DNA of 64,000 nucleotides from Haliclystus octoradiatus (GCA_916610825.1 OU744452.1:19497830-19561829), one strand, 5' to 3'. Shown: positions 11,389-23,502, numbered from the stretch's first letter. Notes: generated by a model from the sequence alone, not told the origin. Translations and numbers: made by a program.

Positions 11389-12804
11389 ATGACTCGCGCA
11401 CAAATCTGTAAAGTCTTCTGCATTGCAGTTTTGTTTTTTGCAGTTGAAAGTGCAGAATCTAAAGCAAAAGCAGAAACTGATTATCCAACAGTCTCAGATG
11501 AAAAACACGATTCAAACGATAAGAGGATCTTACCAGTGATAGCTCTATTCGTCGGGTTAAGTAGTTTGACGATGGGAACAACAAACCGAATATATGGTGC
11601 AATTGCTGCTAGAAAAGCAGCAGAGAGGTACCAGGAAACCATTCTTCGGAGCGAAGAAAACTATGCCGCCCTGGATCAGAAACTAACGGAGATATTTGAA
11701 GGACTGAAAGATCATAATAAATTCATACCATTGAATTCAGATATCAATAGAGAAGTCAAATCTTGCTACATGTTTGAGAAAAGAATGAAGCAGATTATTG
11801 ATCTGGAAAAAGAGGATGAAGATAACGGAAGCGAGGTTAATAAGCAAGAGATAAAGAACATTGCTGAAAAGATACTAACTGGAAAAATTAGAAAAAGGAA
11901 TGGGGACGATGTTGTCTTTGAAAGACTACGTGGTGGAGTAAGAAAAGTCGTCAACAGAATGCATGAAATTTTCAAAGGTGACATTAGAACACCAATCAGT
12001 CAAGCACCCATTCTCGTAATGTTCGCCAAATCCTTAGATAAGACGAGCCCTGATCTTATAAGTAATGTTATTACTTACTTCGGTAAGTATTTACTGGCAG
12101 AAGAAGCTTGTGTACTAGCTTGGAGAAAAGCAAGCGAGATTTTACAAGAAAAAAGTTCATGGGTTATTAATGATGAAGTACTCGAGGAAAGACGAGAAGC
12201 ACAAGTGAAAGTCCTTGAATATGTTTTTGGAAATCCAGTAATGTCACCTTTTATCTGGAGAACAGTGTCAACAGGAACAGTATCATCTTTGTCTGGTGTT
12301 TCTAATATCTTACGAGGATCTAAAAAAATGATTTGTCAGGTTGCAAAGGATAGTAACACATATATTGGAGTAACTGATCACGAAAACAAATGCTTATATT
12401 CTACAAATGGTCGTGATAGTCATACAGAGAGAAATTTTGAAGTCCTTTATAATCGCTGTAATGATTATTCTTACGGAATAGATTATGATTATAAAAAGAC
12501 TGGAATTCCTACAAGTGATGGCAACTTTATCTGTAGAGGCACACAAACACATAAATTGTCAATAAAAAAAAATGAAGAGCATGAAAGTTTTGGAAAAGCT
12601 AGTAATGGTAGATGCATTCTGGCTCATGAGTTTCACATCGAGAAAAAAGTTCTTAGTTTGGGTTTCCCAGCTAGAACGATCAAGATAAAGAGATGGGATG
12701 TTAAAGGTAGAGATATGAATATCAATCAAAAGGTCACAAGTCGATGTAACATAGCAGAAATGTTCCTCAAACAGTTCAAAGACTTCGGTTTTAAATTCGA
12801 TTAA
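11389..12804 (+). CDS. secreted protein of unknown family, possible DM9-like C-terminus (copy A)
   Basis: An intronless frame of 471 codons. I chose the ATG at 11389 because it directly precedes a good signal peptide (residues 1-22, core CIAVLFFAV). The frame is open a further 14 codons upstream but has no other ATG there. Residues 47-74 form a second hydrophobic stretch (ILPVIALFVGL), followed by a charged, probably helical region to about residue 280. Residues 316-356 (ICQVAKDSNTYIG to NFEVLYN) and 380-416 (ICRGTQTH, GKASNGRCILAHEF) faintly resemble half-repeats of DM9/DUF3421 lectin-like domains. I infer this only from pattern. About seven Cys lie in the C-terminal third. A polyadenylation signal aataaa is at 12843. 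If the DM9 reading is right, glycan binding is plausible; otherwise the function is unknown. The paired copy at 30117-31523 differs mainly at residues 417-434. Confidence 0.8.
   Translation: MTRAQICKVFCIAVLFFAVESAESKAKAETDYPTVSDEKHDSNDKRILPVIALFVGLSSLTMGTTNRIYGAIAARKAAERYQETILRSEENYAALDQKLTEIFEGLKDHNKFIPLNSDINREVKSCYMFEKRMKQIIDLEKEDEDNGSEVNKQEIKNIAEKILTGKIRKRNGDDVVFERLRGGVRKVVNRMHEIFKGDIRTPISQAPILVMFAKSLDKTSPDLISNVITYFGKYLLAEEACVLAWRKASEILQEKSSWVINDEVLEERREAQVKVLEYVFGNPVMSPFIWRTVSTGTVSSLSGVSNILRGSKKMICQVAKDSNTYIGVTDHENKCLYSTNGRDSHTERNFEVLYNRCNDYSYGIDYDYKKTGIPTSDGNFICRGTQTHKLSIKKNEEHESFGKASNGRCILAHEFHIEKKVLSLGFPARTIKIKRWDVKGRDMNINQKVTSRCNIAEMFLKQFKDFGFKFD
12637..12690 (+). other. variable patch of copy A (residues 417-434)
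   Basis: Eighteen codons between the shared HEFH and the shared WDV-GRD segment. The corresponding patch in copy B (30231-30275) has fifteen codons with almost no identical residue, while the flanks are nearly identical. Confidence 0.8.
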
Positions 12805-13379
12805 CATTGACTTGATTCGTATCTGGATTGCATAATTGATTAAATAAATGTTAACGATGCATGCGTCTCTTTAGAAATCATGAAATAACACTTGAATACA
12901 AACACCATATTTCGTCACAAGCATGACACTGGAATTGAACAAAGAAAGTGGGATATTAGTATATTCTCTTATTGTGTTTAGGTTATAGATTGCTCTCTTG
13001 CATATAAAAAATAATAATTTTTATTTTCCTGTAATTTAGAGAAAATTGGGAATATCAAGTTTGATACAAATATACAGGTGAAATGAAAGTTCTGTCTTTG
13101 CTGAACTTTAGCATGTATGCAAGAAACGTTGAAAGGCTCAAGTGCTCGTTTAAAATTTTAAGTTCAAAAAATGTATATTTTGAATATTTGCGACATTTTG
13201 AAAAGTGAAAAGTCATTTAAGTGCTTTGTGCAGAAAAAGTAAAAAACATAATAACTTGTTTCATAATTAGCTCAAGATATTTTTTTGATGAAAAATATTA
13301 TGCTTGATGCTTCTATTTAATAAAGGTTACCTCTAGATTATAATACAATCATTTTCATTGTAAGTTAGTCCTCGTCGCC

Positions 13380-14950
13380 ACATAATCCTGGGGCGTAACT
13401 GTTGTCTCTTGACCCAGAAGTTTCTAGTTACCATTTTTTCCTTTTCCGTTTTTGCTCAGGAGTGACGTTTGAACTCATTATTCTCAATTTGTCTTGTATG
13501 TCATAGAGGAGAGAGGTGTAATGGCAGTTTGCTATATCCAATCTTTTCAAAATTTCCAGTTTTGCTGACATACCCTCATTGTATTGAATTACGGCAGCGT
13601 AAACGGCAATGTCGAGACGAATTTTTCCGACAAATATTTCTTTCCAGCAATATGTCCAGATAACATTTCGAAAGAAGTTGGTTTAAGGACAATGCTTCGA
13701 ATACTGGCTTCATTTCCTTTATTACATACTTTGGCAGGCATGGCCCTTTTCTCTTTTTCCCTGTTTTGACTGGGCACCAATCCGCACATTTTATTGTTTC
13801 CAGCCTTGTGATGGAAAATTGCCTATATAGCATTTCTCGTGTCAGATTCATCTCCAACATATTTCCTGATTGGCCCACCATAATGTCCCTGAATCCTTAA
13901 AATTGCTTCTTGCGTTAGCTTTCCTTTTCCACCTATGCCTTTGCCTTTCTTCCCACGAGATAATTTGTAAGTATTTATTACATGCCGTTACTAAGGTCAT
14001 CAATCTTCTCCCCATTCGCTTTTGACTGTGTCCAACACATTCTAATTTTGTGATGATGCTATCAGAGTACACGGGGGGTCAGCTTGTGCAACTGTACTGA
14101 AGCCCTTGGAGTCCCCGTCACCAAGGTAGCCTGTATATTGAAGGCGGTAATTGTATTCAGACCGACGAAATATTTTCATTATGCCTGCGGCTTCCATGCA
14201 CGAGCAGAACCATTGTGGTTTTTCACACAGTCATGATCTCTTGGGAGTCTTTCGTTAACGTTTGGCAAGTCTATACTGCAAACGTTATAATATGATGTCA
14301 GGATATCCATGTAAATCACTTTTGACGCTAAATCATTCACTGTTGCCACAGCTATTATAACATTTTTACTTGAGAAGGCTGTTCTCTGCCATGGACCATC
14401 ACATGAAACTGTGACCTCTTTGTATTGATTGTTTTCAATTTCTTTCGGTGCCTTTTTCATGCATGCTTTTTTCAGCTTCAGAATGAGTTACCTCTCTAAT
14501 CCTTTTCAAAAATTATATTCCAAGAAGGTGCAGATAGAAGGAGTGGAAGATTCAACACTGAAAACAATTGCTTGGCCCTTCTGTGATTTAGTGCAACATC
14601 AATTGCACCAATTCGGAGTCTATCATTCACATGGTGATGGAGCTTGTTAGATGATAATGGTGATGATTCCAATTTGTGGCTATCTTTGCACTCACAGGAG
14701 AAGACTGTTGTTGATGCTTGGCCTTGCGGCAGTTCAACCGAAGACTTAATCTGCTTGAGACATTTTTTACAGCATAATTCAGATATAAATTGCAATATAC
14801 TTTTAATGTCCATAATCCTATTACCGCTGGGTTCTTCTGATTCAATGGCTGGTGTAGGAAGTTCCAACTTCACAGAAGAAGCACTATCAATGATTTATTT
14901 GTGCTGCTTTCATTGTATGTATTCAATGCGGATGATGTAGGACTGCTGTA
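13380..14950 (-). pseudogene. Mutator-like transposase (PF20700-type) relic
   Basis: Minus-strand frames give, in order, a possible zinc-binding segment (CCKKCLKQI, 14760), RIGAIDVALNHRRAKQLF, then VTVSCDGPWQRTAFSSKN (14400-14350), VIYMDILTSYY, CVKNHNGSA, LGDGDSKGF (about 14115), LECVGHSQKRMGRRL (14040), GKGKLT (13920) and a C-terminal part. CDGPWQR with GDGDSKGF and ECVGH-QKRMG is the signature of the Mutator-like transposase domain widespread in invertebrate genomes. I needed at least four frame changes to read it, so it is inactive. Terminal repeats were not identified. Confidence 0.82.
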
Positions 14951-15899
14951 TGTATGTATGAATTTGCCAGCGCATATCTATTTCCATGGAATTTATGTGT
15001 TTTCTTTCTTATACCACCCATATCTAAATAATAGAAACATAAAATTCATTGATAAATAAATAATCTTTGATAACTGGTTTTATCAATGTGCAGGCATGAG
15101 TATTGCAATAATTCGGAACAAATAATCAAATAATTTGGAATAAAAAATATGGATAAAAGAAATAGTTGTATTTTCTTACATCAAAAGCGATGAAATACAG
15201 GCTTTTCAAGGCAGAAATCAAGTGATGAATGCTATGAAACTAATACAATACAGTTACTATCTTGTTTCAATAAAATAAAAGCAATAAAATAGTAAAACTA
15301 TCACAAATACTTCCTCTCAACGATCGACACCCATTCCAGTATTTTGGCTGAAGCCATTATGGATTTCAGCTGATTCAGTCAAACGAGTAGGCCAATCATA
15401 ATGACATATACATCTCATTTGCATCTCATTACAAGGAAAAACAATCAAAAATGTACCAATATCAGTAGGGAAATAACAATACTCAAATATCGAGAAAAGG
15501 ATTAATATCTGCATAATTCAAGAGTGGAAAAAATGGCGATTCAAAAATACCTAGAAATTTGAAATCAAGCAATCCTTTGGAGGAGCGTTTTCAACTGGAA
15601 AGTTGTGTAATTTCGGTCAAGAAGGTCAAATTTGAGCAGCTGTTTGGTGAGTAGGGCTATTTGAAACATTGTTTTATTGATTTGGTAGCATATCTTTGAA
15701 ATAGTAATGATAACTAACTGACAGACGAAAGGCTAAATAACAATAATATTCACAAAAATATTTTTTGATATATTTGAAATAAAATACTGAATTTCGGATA
15801 TATCCTCTCCTTAACTGTTTTGTTCATTGAAGCGGGAAAAGCCTTGCATCTTGTATTTACGTTGACTTGGAAGTTGTAAAATATATAAATCTTCCTTAT
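14951..15899. other. no gene seen
   Basis: AT-rich sequence beginning with a short (tgta)n run at 14945. No exon or element is supported. Confidence 0.4.
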
Positions 15900-16340
15900 G
15901 GTAACTTTGATTTCTTGCAAATTAAATTTTATGTTTTATATTTTTTTGCATTTAATCAAGCTTTTTCGTTGCAACTCGATTTGTATTTGGCCAGATACAT
16001 TTTAATTCGTAGACATGATATTCTACATAATTATTTGATGTTCTATTACGAACGGATTAAAGACGTCATCATGGAGACATCAATAGAACATTGACTTGAA
16101 GCTTTTTTTAATTTGTAACCCCCGGATTATTGCCATATAAAGGCAATTATGGAGACAATCATGGCTCTGTGATAAAGCTGAATTCGATTCGGTTCGCATT
16201 TAGGTCGCTCGTATAACGCAGAGGAGCGCTTAATGCGTTACGTTCGCTGTTAGCGCGCTTGCACAACGCGAACTTAATACATTGGCGAGCTCATCCGCGT
16301 TATACGGAGCGCACTAACAGCAAACTTAATTCAAATGAAT
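15900..16340 (+). repeat. R3 dispersed repeat (empty-site paralogue)
   Basis: This block matches the reverse complement of 40434-40793 joined to 43085-43170. Shared words include tttggccagatac, attacgaacggat, catgg-tctgtgataa and gcgttatacggagcg. It is the uninterrupted copy of a repeat that, at 40793/43085, received an R2-like LINE insertion. Confidence 0.75.
16204..16317. repeat. imperfect palindrome inside R3
   Basis: Two ~42-base arms (cgctcgtataacgcagaggag on the left; the reverse of gcgttatacggagcg on the right) can pair with a few mismatches around a ~25-base spacer. Local GC and CpG content is high compared with the surroundings. Confidence 0.5.
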
Positions 16341-16929
16341 GAAATAATTCAAATGTATTAGGTTCGGTTGTATAATCCATGCCTCAGCTTCAAAAGCTGG
16401 CCTAGCAGCATTTTATGATTTCATTGCTATCCGGTTTTTAGAGCAGACGATTCTTGTTAGACTTGTTATTATTCAGCACACCTTGTAATTTCTATATAGG
16501 CATACTCATTGGTAAGTTGTAATTTATACATCAGAATTTGAACCCTATATAAAAAAAACCTTTATAACTTCATAACGTAGATTAGGCACATTTTCAAATC
16601 AATGATATGACAACTTGAATAGCATAAATAAGGTTACCCTTCCAATATTTCTTGTTTTTCTTGAATTCATAGAAGTGTGTTTTGTTCTCAATCAGAATTT
16701 AATTTTCTTCATTGTACTAGAAAAATAAAAATTTAAAATATTTAGTTGAGTCATACCCCCTCCTAGCAACGACTGTGCTGATGCTGCCTAGGAAGGCTAG
16801 CTAGCTGATAATAATCATTTATAATACAATGAATAAAATTAAAGTCTGATTGAAAATAATGCTACATCTTCAATTTAGTTGGTTATATTGTCATTGAGGT
16901 GCAGTTTGATATTGGGAGCAAAGGAAAAA

Positions 16930-17035
16930 AATTGAAATAAAGATTGCCTCTCATGAGGATCGAACATGTTGAATGCCGTGATATGAGTCCAATCTCAAGT
17001 GATCTTATACCGCTCGTCCACAAATAGTTGAAGCA
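16930..17035 (-). ncRNA. tRNA-Ser/Leu-like relic, possibly SINE head
   Basis: Minus-strand reading shows gtggacgagcggtataaga (A box-like), a cttgaga loop and gttcgatcctc (B box-like). The stems do not pair well, so this is not a working tRNA. A tRNA-derived repeat is the likeliest source. Confidence 0.35.
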
Positions 17036-18349
17036 TTGGTAGAATAAGGACGGTCGTATACATATCTTTTTAGTATCTATATAATTTCTGCCCATAATTT
17101 TTTTTGAAAAAAAAGTTTTGAATATATGGATACACACACTGATTCTAATTATTAGTATATATCAAAACAAATATCGAAACAGTCTTGATATGATTATATT
17201 ATCACAACTTAGTATTATTATTATTTCGAGTCTGATTTGAAAATAAAATCCGTTTTCGTGATGAACTTTCAAAACAAATGTTACCGACCATGCGTGAACA
17301 TTATTTTTGGTTAATTGTTTGATATTTTATTGTTGTATTATCACTATTGTTAGATATTGTTAACTATTGTTAAATTAGTATAATAAAAGGCTTACCGGAA
17401 CACTTTTTACTCAGTCGAGTTAAACCTTGCTGTGAACGAATATCAAAATTGAAATATATAACAATGAGTAAAGGTGCAGCGCAACACCGAAGGTAATTAT
17501 ATTTATATTGTAATTAAGTAATTTATTCAGTATGTTGTATTTTATTAATTGTTGTTGTTAATTTGTTGTTTAGAAAAACAGCGATATATAGAAAATTTCT
17601 CTCGTATTTCTTGGCAAAAAACTGCACCAACATGTTACCGAATTCTGTCGGTTACATCAAGTTTTTCTTCATTGCATTGTCGAAGATTAGAGAATACTTC
17701 AAATCAAGATGATGACAACATCAATATCGAAAATGGAACAAGATGATGTCCTGTTCAACCTTGTGAAAGCAGGGAAGAAAGAATTAAGTAACATTTACGA
17801 TGAAATAGTAAAACTCGACTCAACCAAATCAGAACAGGTTTTAATAGAAATACGAAAAAACCTGCAAGCAACATGGAAACGGTATGTTGGATTTTTTTAT
17901 TTATTTATGTCAACTGTCAACAATGAAGGCAATGTCAATGTCAACTGATCATCCGTTCGATCGGACATTTGTAAAGCTGAACGTGATATACGAAGAGCAA
18001 AGTTAGAGTTAGAGATAGCAGAACAAAAGTCACATATTAAAACAGAACTTTTAGAAGCTAAATAACAAGCAGCTAATAAAATCGTTCGAGTATTAAGTCA
18101 AAACCTAAAAGTATTAAAAGTAAAGTAAGGGAATCAACGCAATATACGAACATTAGCATGACTGATAAAATTGACTTAGCTGCAGCGGCGCGACCATCGA
18201 TAACTTTCGATGCTGCTTTCCAAGAAGCCTTGCTGGCAATACAAAGGATCCGCTCAACTTGTTAACTACCAACTCCAGAAGTAATCAAATTTTCAGGTGA
18301 AACAGCGGAATTTCCACGTTTTAAATGTCGTTTTCAGGAGTTGGTTTTG

Positions 18350-18650
18350 GATAACCACTATTAGTACAGTCATTATAAAAAATGACCTCACACAAATTAC
18401 AACAGAAGCATTTTTCATCAATTCTAGGGTCAAATTTCATGCTTAACAACATATCCAAGATTTTTTGAAATCGGAGTAGGCAAAATGCCTTAATTTCGCA
18501 ATTTGATTTGTGGCATTCCCGGTAGAAACATGAAAGCGAGGCTGTTCATTTTCAGTGCAATCATGTGATTGAATTGGAGGGAATACCATCAGACATAACA
18601 GCCTTGCATCATTTAGCTCATATAATGTGCTTAAATGTCTTTACTGTCAC
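18350..18650 (+). repeat. ~300-bp inverted repeat, left arm
   Basis: Starts with tagtacagtcatt and includes gcatttttcatcaattct, gtaggcaaaatgcctt and atgaaagcgaggctg. It matches the reverse complement of 22350-22656. It lies at the point where BEL gag is broken, so it is probably a terminal inverted repeat of an inserted element. Confidence 0.85.
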
Positions 18651-18687
18651 TATGTATCAAATTATCAAACTGAGGCTATGTATGAAG

Positions 18688-19495
18688 ATTAAACAAATCG
18701 AGATATAAAACGAGAAAAACATATACACAGTAAGTAAAAACTGTTATTCATTATGTTTTAACATTCCAATAGCAGTATATAGATCATGTAAATACTTCAT
18801 TTATCTTAACTAGAAAATACAATTAGGTAATATGAATTGTTCACAATGAACAATTTCAAGCAAATGCCTAGGAACTAGAACTATGAAAAGACTATGACTC
18901 ATCAATCTTTGATTCAATAGAAAATACTATTTCAAGACATTGCAAGAGTGACCACTTTAGACAGGTGGTCGATGTATAGAGATGGTTGTTATAACAGGTT
19001 TGATTGTATATGTTTATAGGATATAGTTAACATTTTGGGCATAACCTTTAAGTGATGCTCCTGTGTTTAATTTTCATTCCATGGTTGAATTAGTAACATA
19101 AACGACTGGGTAACTGTAGCCTATACCATATGCCTATACAAAGTTACATTGATTTTCTGTAGAGGAGTAATTAAGGTATTAGTTCTCTAAAACATGTTAT
19201 TTAACATTTCTAATGGATATCTTTTTCAGCTGCTTTTCTGCAGGCCTATCATCAAATGGTAATAGTCAATTTCTGTTAAAAATAATCGCGACCATGAACA
19301 TCCCTAGACATTTGCATGAAATCGTTCATTGTGTATAATCTATATTATCTAGTTGTATTTTCTCAAATAAGATAAATATAGTAATTACATGATCTAGACT
19401 GCTAGTGGAATGTTAAAACATATTGAATAACAGTTTTTACTTATTGTGTATATGTTTTTCTCGTTTTTCTATGTCGATTTGTTCAACATTGGTTC
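18688..19495. mobile_element. foldback / MITE-like element
   Basis: Left arm 18688-18895 and right arm 19290-19495 are inverted copies of each other (acgagaaaaacatatacac, gtaaaaactgttattca, tgttttaacattcca). The ~390-base spacer has no coding potential. Termini are near acaaatcga on both sides. No clear target duplication was seen. Confidence 0.75.
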
Positions 19496-19499
19496 GACG

Positions 19500-20187
19500 C
19501 CTTCGTTGGCTGCGGAAGCGTACTTGTTTTGATCCGCACTTAATATAGTTTATCATTATCTAGCGATCAACTTGCTAATACTTTGCTCCAATCAAGGTAT
19601 CATTATTCTAGATTCTTGATTTACGACTTTTCTTATATACAAATTAAGCTTTCAATGTTTATTTATTATTACATCAGTTATTTTATTATTATCCACGTTA
19701 TGCTTGATAATGGAATAATGGTCAGGTACAACCGAGAAGAAATTTTCCGGCTTCATCATTCAAATCATTCTGATGTGATCAAATAGTTCATTTTCCATTT
19801 CATTTTCTATTTCAATACTTTGACCCCGTGAGATGAGGGTTTCTTGGCTTATTGTAGGCAATATTGTGTTATCAATAGAAATGCTGTGATTTCATTAAAA
19901 CAATTCCGCAGTGTCTTGGATTGTATTGTTGAGTGAACAATCATCGTAATAGCCATATTGAGGGGGTGATTGTTTGTGAGAATTCATCCGCAAATTTTGT
20001 GTTTTCGAAATTTCCATGTAGATATAATTCTTCAACGCAGTCACAATCTCTAATTGATTTTAAATATTTTAGAATTTTGATCTTTCTGTCCCCTCTATAT
20101 CCTCTGGCTGTTTTACGTCTTGACGTCCATATTGGAACATCAACAGTGTCTTCAACAAAACTGAATCTTATTCCTTTATCCTTCAAG
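19500..20187. other. inter-element sequence, possible LINE 5' scrap
   Basis: The minus-strand frame 19941-20186 contains WTSRRKTARGYRGDRKIKI, the kind of basic segment found ahead of the endonuclease in CR1-like LINEs. It is opposite in direction to the LINE that begins at 20190. Nothing else is recognisable. Confidence 0.35.
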
Positions 20188-20189
20188 GG

Positions 20190-22345
20190 CCATTAGTTGA
20201 TCTCTTTTGTCTTGCTGAAACGAAGCTCTGCACCACTGACTCAGTCACGTCACTATTGCCTACCGCTGTGAATTTCAAGATCTACCGCAGAGATCGCAAC
20301 CGTTATGGGGGGCTTACTCGTTTTCATTCGAAAGGAGATTCAATCACGAAGGCGCCCCTCATTTGAACCTAAAAATGCTGAAGTAATCTGTATTGAAATA
20401 AAATCTGGAAAGGTCAAAATGAGCATTGTTCTGGCTTATCACCCTCCATCTTACAACGCAATTGATTTTTTAGAAGTTCTTTCACAGACAACTCATCTCA
20501 TCAGAGCTGCCGGACTTGATTTTTGTATTCTTGGCGACCATAACTTAGACCTTTCTTCACCAAATAATAAAGGGAATCAAGTCGTCAACTTCATCAATGA
20601 TGAAAACCTCTCAAGTCTTGTAAATCGAACAACTCGACCTACATCATCAACTATTCTTGACGTAATTCTAACAAGCAAAATCGAGTTGCACAAATGTACT
20701 ATCGTGGTATCCAGAGTGGAGAGTGATCACTCCATGGTATGCACAACAATTAAAACTACTGCTCCTCGACCATCTCCAGTAAAGACGTTATACGGATCAA
20801 CGAAAAATGTAGACCCGACTCACCTTATTTCAGAGCTTTCCAACATCCAACTGTCCAATATTTCCAACCCAACGAGGCTTGCACCGGAGTTTGAGTCGAA
20901 GATATTATCTATTTCGGATCGTCTGTGTCCCACGAGAACGAGGATTGTAAAACCAGATCAACCAGTCTGGCTAACTCCCAGGCTTGTTAAGGCAATTGTT
21001 AATCGAAACCGTCTCTATAATAGATATATTAGAGAGAAAGCCAGAAGAATCGTCAAAACTACATCACAGCAAAAAAGAAGCATCCTACATTAGAAGATTT
21101 GAGATTCGGTCAGCAATAAGAGATATTTTCGACAACAGCGTACCAAATGACTTTGAGAGAAAGCTGAGACCCTGGTTGCCAAATAATAAAAAGAGAGCAT
21201 CAAATGACATTAGATTGGAGGAAGAAGGCCTACTGGAATCAAACCCTAAAAAAATCGCAAATATCCTCAATGAATTATTCTCACCAACGTTTGAAATAAA
21301 CCTAGATGAGAGTCAACTACACTAACATTCGTCTGTTATAGAGATTAACAGGATTATTGATGGAAACGACTTAGAGTTCACATTCAATCACACTACATCA
21401 TCTGAAATCTCTGCAATGCTGAGAAAGTTGGATAGCAAAATGTCTCCAGGTGCAGATGCGCTGCCTAATTGGATTCTAAAGCTAGGACATTCTGCATTGG
21501 CTTTTCCACTTTCTCCACTGAAAAACAACAGTATCGATCACAATACATTCCCGACTCATTGGAAAGATGGCATTGTGAAACCAATATTCAAGAGGGATAA
21601 CCCACAGAAAAAGGTAACAATAGACCCATCACACTCCTATCAGCAGTTTCTAAAGTGTATGAGTGAGTGTTAAGCATTCAGATGTCAGCATACATGACGG
21701 ACGACAATCTGTGGTCCGAAACTCTATCTGGGTACTTACAAGGCCATTCGTGTACAACCGCCCTAGTGAAGGTTATAGAAGACTGGCGAAAAACTCTGGA
21801 CGTCAAGAAGAATGTATCAGCTGTAGCTATTGACCTTAGCTAGGCTTTGACACCGCTCATCATGGTCATGGTCTTCTTTTAGCCAAACTGGATGCTTACG
21901 GATTCACAAACAACGCTAAGTCATTGGTATCAAGTTATCTAAACGAGAGTCGCCAAAGGGTAAAGATAACGGACAAATCATCCACATGGAGAAAAATCGA
22001 AGGATGTGTACCTCAAGGGAGTGTATTAGGCCCACTACTATTCAATATATTCACTAATGATTTTCACCTCTTCATTAAACATTGCCAAATTCGGCAATAC
22101 GCCGATGACACAACCGTATATCACAGCCACAAAGATCAAACACAATTACAAAACGAAATACAACACGACTTTTCATCTATCTCAAATTGGTTCAAGGACA
22201 ATCTACTCTTGATTAATCCCTCAAAATCACAGTGGATCATGCTTGGCAGTAAAACCACAGATGAGCATGCAGTCATAGAAGTGGGAGGTGTATTGGTAGA
22301 GCCAAAAGAATCATTGGTGCTACTTGGAGTTACACTTGACAGCAA
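20190..22345 (+). mobile_element. CR1-like LINE, endonuclease plus RT, 3'-truncated
   Basis: The endonuclease frame (about 20200-21093) shows LFCLAETKL, GGLLVFIRKEI, LGDHNLDLSS and VESDHSMV, the APE-type catalytic boxes. After a frame change near 21060 the linker and RT follow: LDSKMSPGADALPNWIL, FPTHWKDGIVKPIFK, then a frame break, a stop inside the first catalytic box (LS-stop-AFD, 21842), GCVPQGSVLGPLLFN (22000), IRQYADDTTVYHS (catalytic ADD) and LLLINPSKSQW. The sequence stops in the thumb at about 22345, where the right inverted-repeat arm starts. Several frame breaks make it non-autonomous. It belongs to the same clade as the element at 28486-29205, which shares the QYADDTTVYHS box. Confidence 0.9.
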
Positions 22346-22349
22346 ACTT

Positions 22350-22656
22350 GTATTTTTAGAAATTTTAAGCACATAATATGAGCTAAATGATGCAGGGATA
22401 TTATGTCCGATGGTATTCCCTTAAATTAAATCACATGATTACACTGAAACTGGACAGCCTCGCTTTCATGTTTCTACTGGGAATGCCATTAATCAAATTG
22501 CAAAATTAAGGCATTTTGCCTACTCCGATTTCGAAACATTTTGGATATGTTGTTAAGCATAACATATGACCCAAGAATTGATGAAAAATGCATCAGTTGC
22601 AATTTATGTGAAGTTAAGGCTTATATTGGTTTAAAATGACTGTACTACAAGCGAAA
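22350..22656 (-). repeat. ~300-bp inverted repeat, right arm
   Basis: Reverse complement of 18350-18650, ending in aatgactgtacta. It directly abuts the truncated LINE on one side and resumed BEL gag on the other. Confidence 0.85.
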
Positions 22657-23502
22657 CACAAAAATGTCTCGACTTTTGCGATTTGTTTCCTGGACCAGCA
22701 CTGAGTGCGGTTCAATGTTACGAAACTGCTGGCCCTGGAAAACTAAAACTAGCTTTAAATTGCTTATACGAACGATATGGTCAGGAGTTTTCAATTGTTG
22801 ACGCCGACTTAAAATCTATCACAGACTGCAAGCAAGTAATTGATAGAAACGCTACTTTGTTTCGTGAATTTTTTATCCTAATCAGAGCAGCTAGAAATAC
22901 ATTGAATAATTTAACCTGTCTGAACGAGATATCAAACGATGACATCTTTAAAACAACAATCGATCATCTTTTGAAAATTCTTGATCGCCAATCAAAAGCA
23001 CTGAACGATCCGATATTTGGGAAATTAAAATCACAAAAAGCCAACAAAACAATAAAGTATTCAATTTCAATTCCAGGAAAATCAAACAACTCCGACACAT
23101 ATAAAATGCCAACGATGCCAACAACAGGCAACGAAACGAATAATTCATCTTCAACACCATATATTCTTGTGTTTTCTTTATGTGAAGAAAATCACAGATT
23201 AAATTTTTGTAAAAATTCCAAGACTATAAATTTGAAAGACGCTTTGAATTTGTGAAAGAAAAATCATTCGTTGTTTAAAACCTCGGCATATCTCAAGAGA
23301 CTGTAGAAGCAAAAATCTTTGCAAGATTGGAAACTGCAAACAGCGACATGCCACACTACTACATTGTCCTGAACAACAAAGAGACAATAAGCAAGGAAAT
23401 GCTAATAGCACACATATAGACAACAACGATATCACAGAGACAACTGAAGCCACTTTCAATCATTGTCAAGCAAAATCACAGATAAACGCAACTAATTCTT
23501 TA

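Larger units (their letters stand above)
10556..13215 (+). repeat. inverted segmental duplication, arm A
   Basis: Arm A matches arm B (29735-32350) as its reverse complement across the R1 units, the whole coding region and about 400 bases of 3' flank. Downstream shared words are gaaagtgggatattagtata and tacaggtgaaatg. Identity is high in the coding region and falls in the 3' flank after about 13090. Confidence 0.9.
17709..23255 (+). pseudogene. BEL/Pao gag, split in two
   Basis: First part 17709-18343: a helical N-terminus (NLVKAGKKELSNIYDEIVKL), then AERDIRRAKLELEIAEQKSH, and FSGETAEFPRFKCRFQELV just before the break. Second part 22683-23255: AGPGKLKLALNCLYERYG, helical capsid-like sequence with IDHLLKILDRQ, and a Cys/His-containing end (SLCEENHRLNFC) resembling the zinc-binding tail of Pao Gag. 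Between them lies 4.3 kb of inserted DNA. Stops at 17946 and 18064 and a frame change near 17890 also break the first part. Confidence 0.75.

Noticed and set aside
17279..17463. Definite 5' LTR of the BEL/Pao element
   Set aside because: Ends look plausible but there is no second LTR and no clear primer binding site, so it is kept only as tentative within the element.
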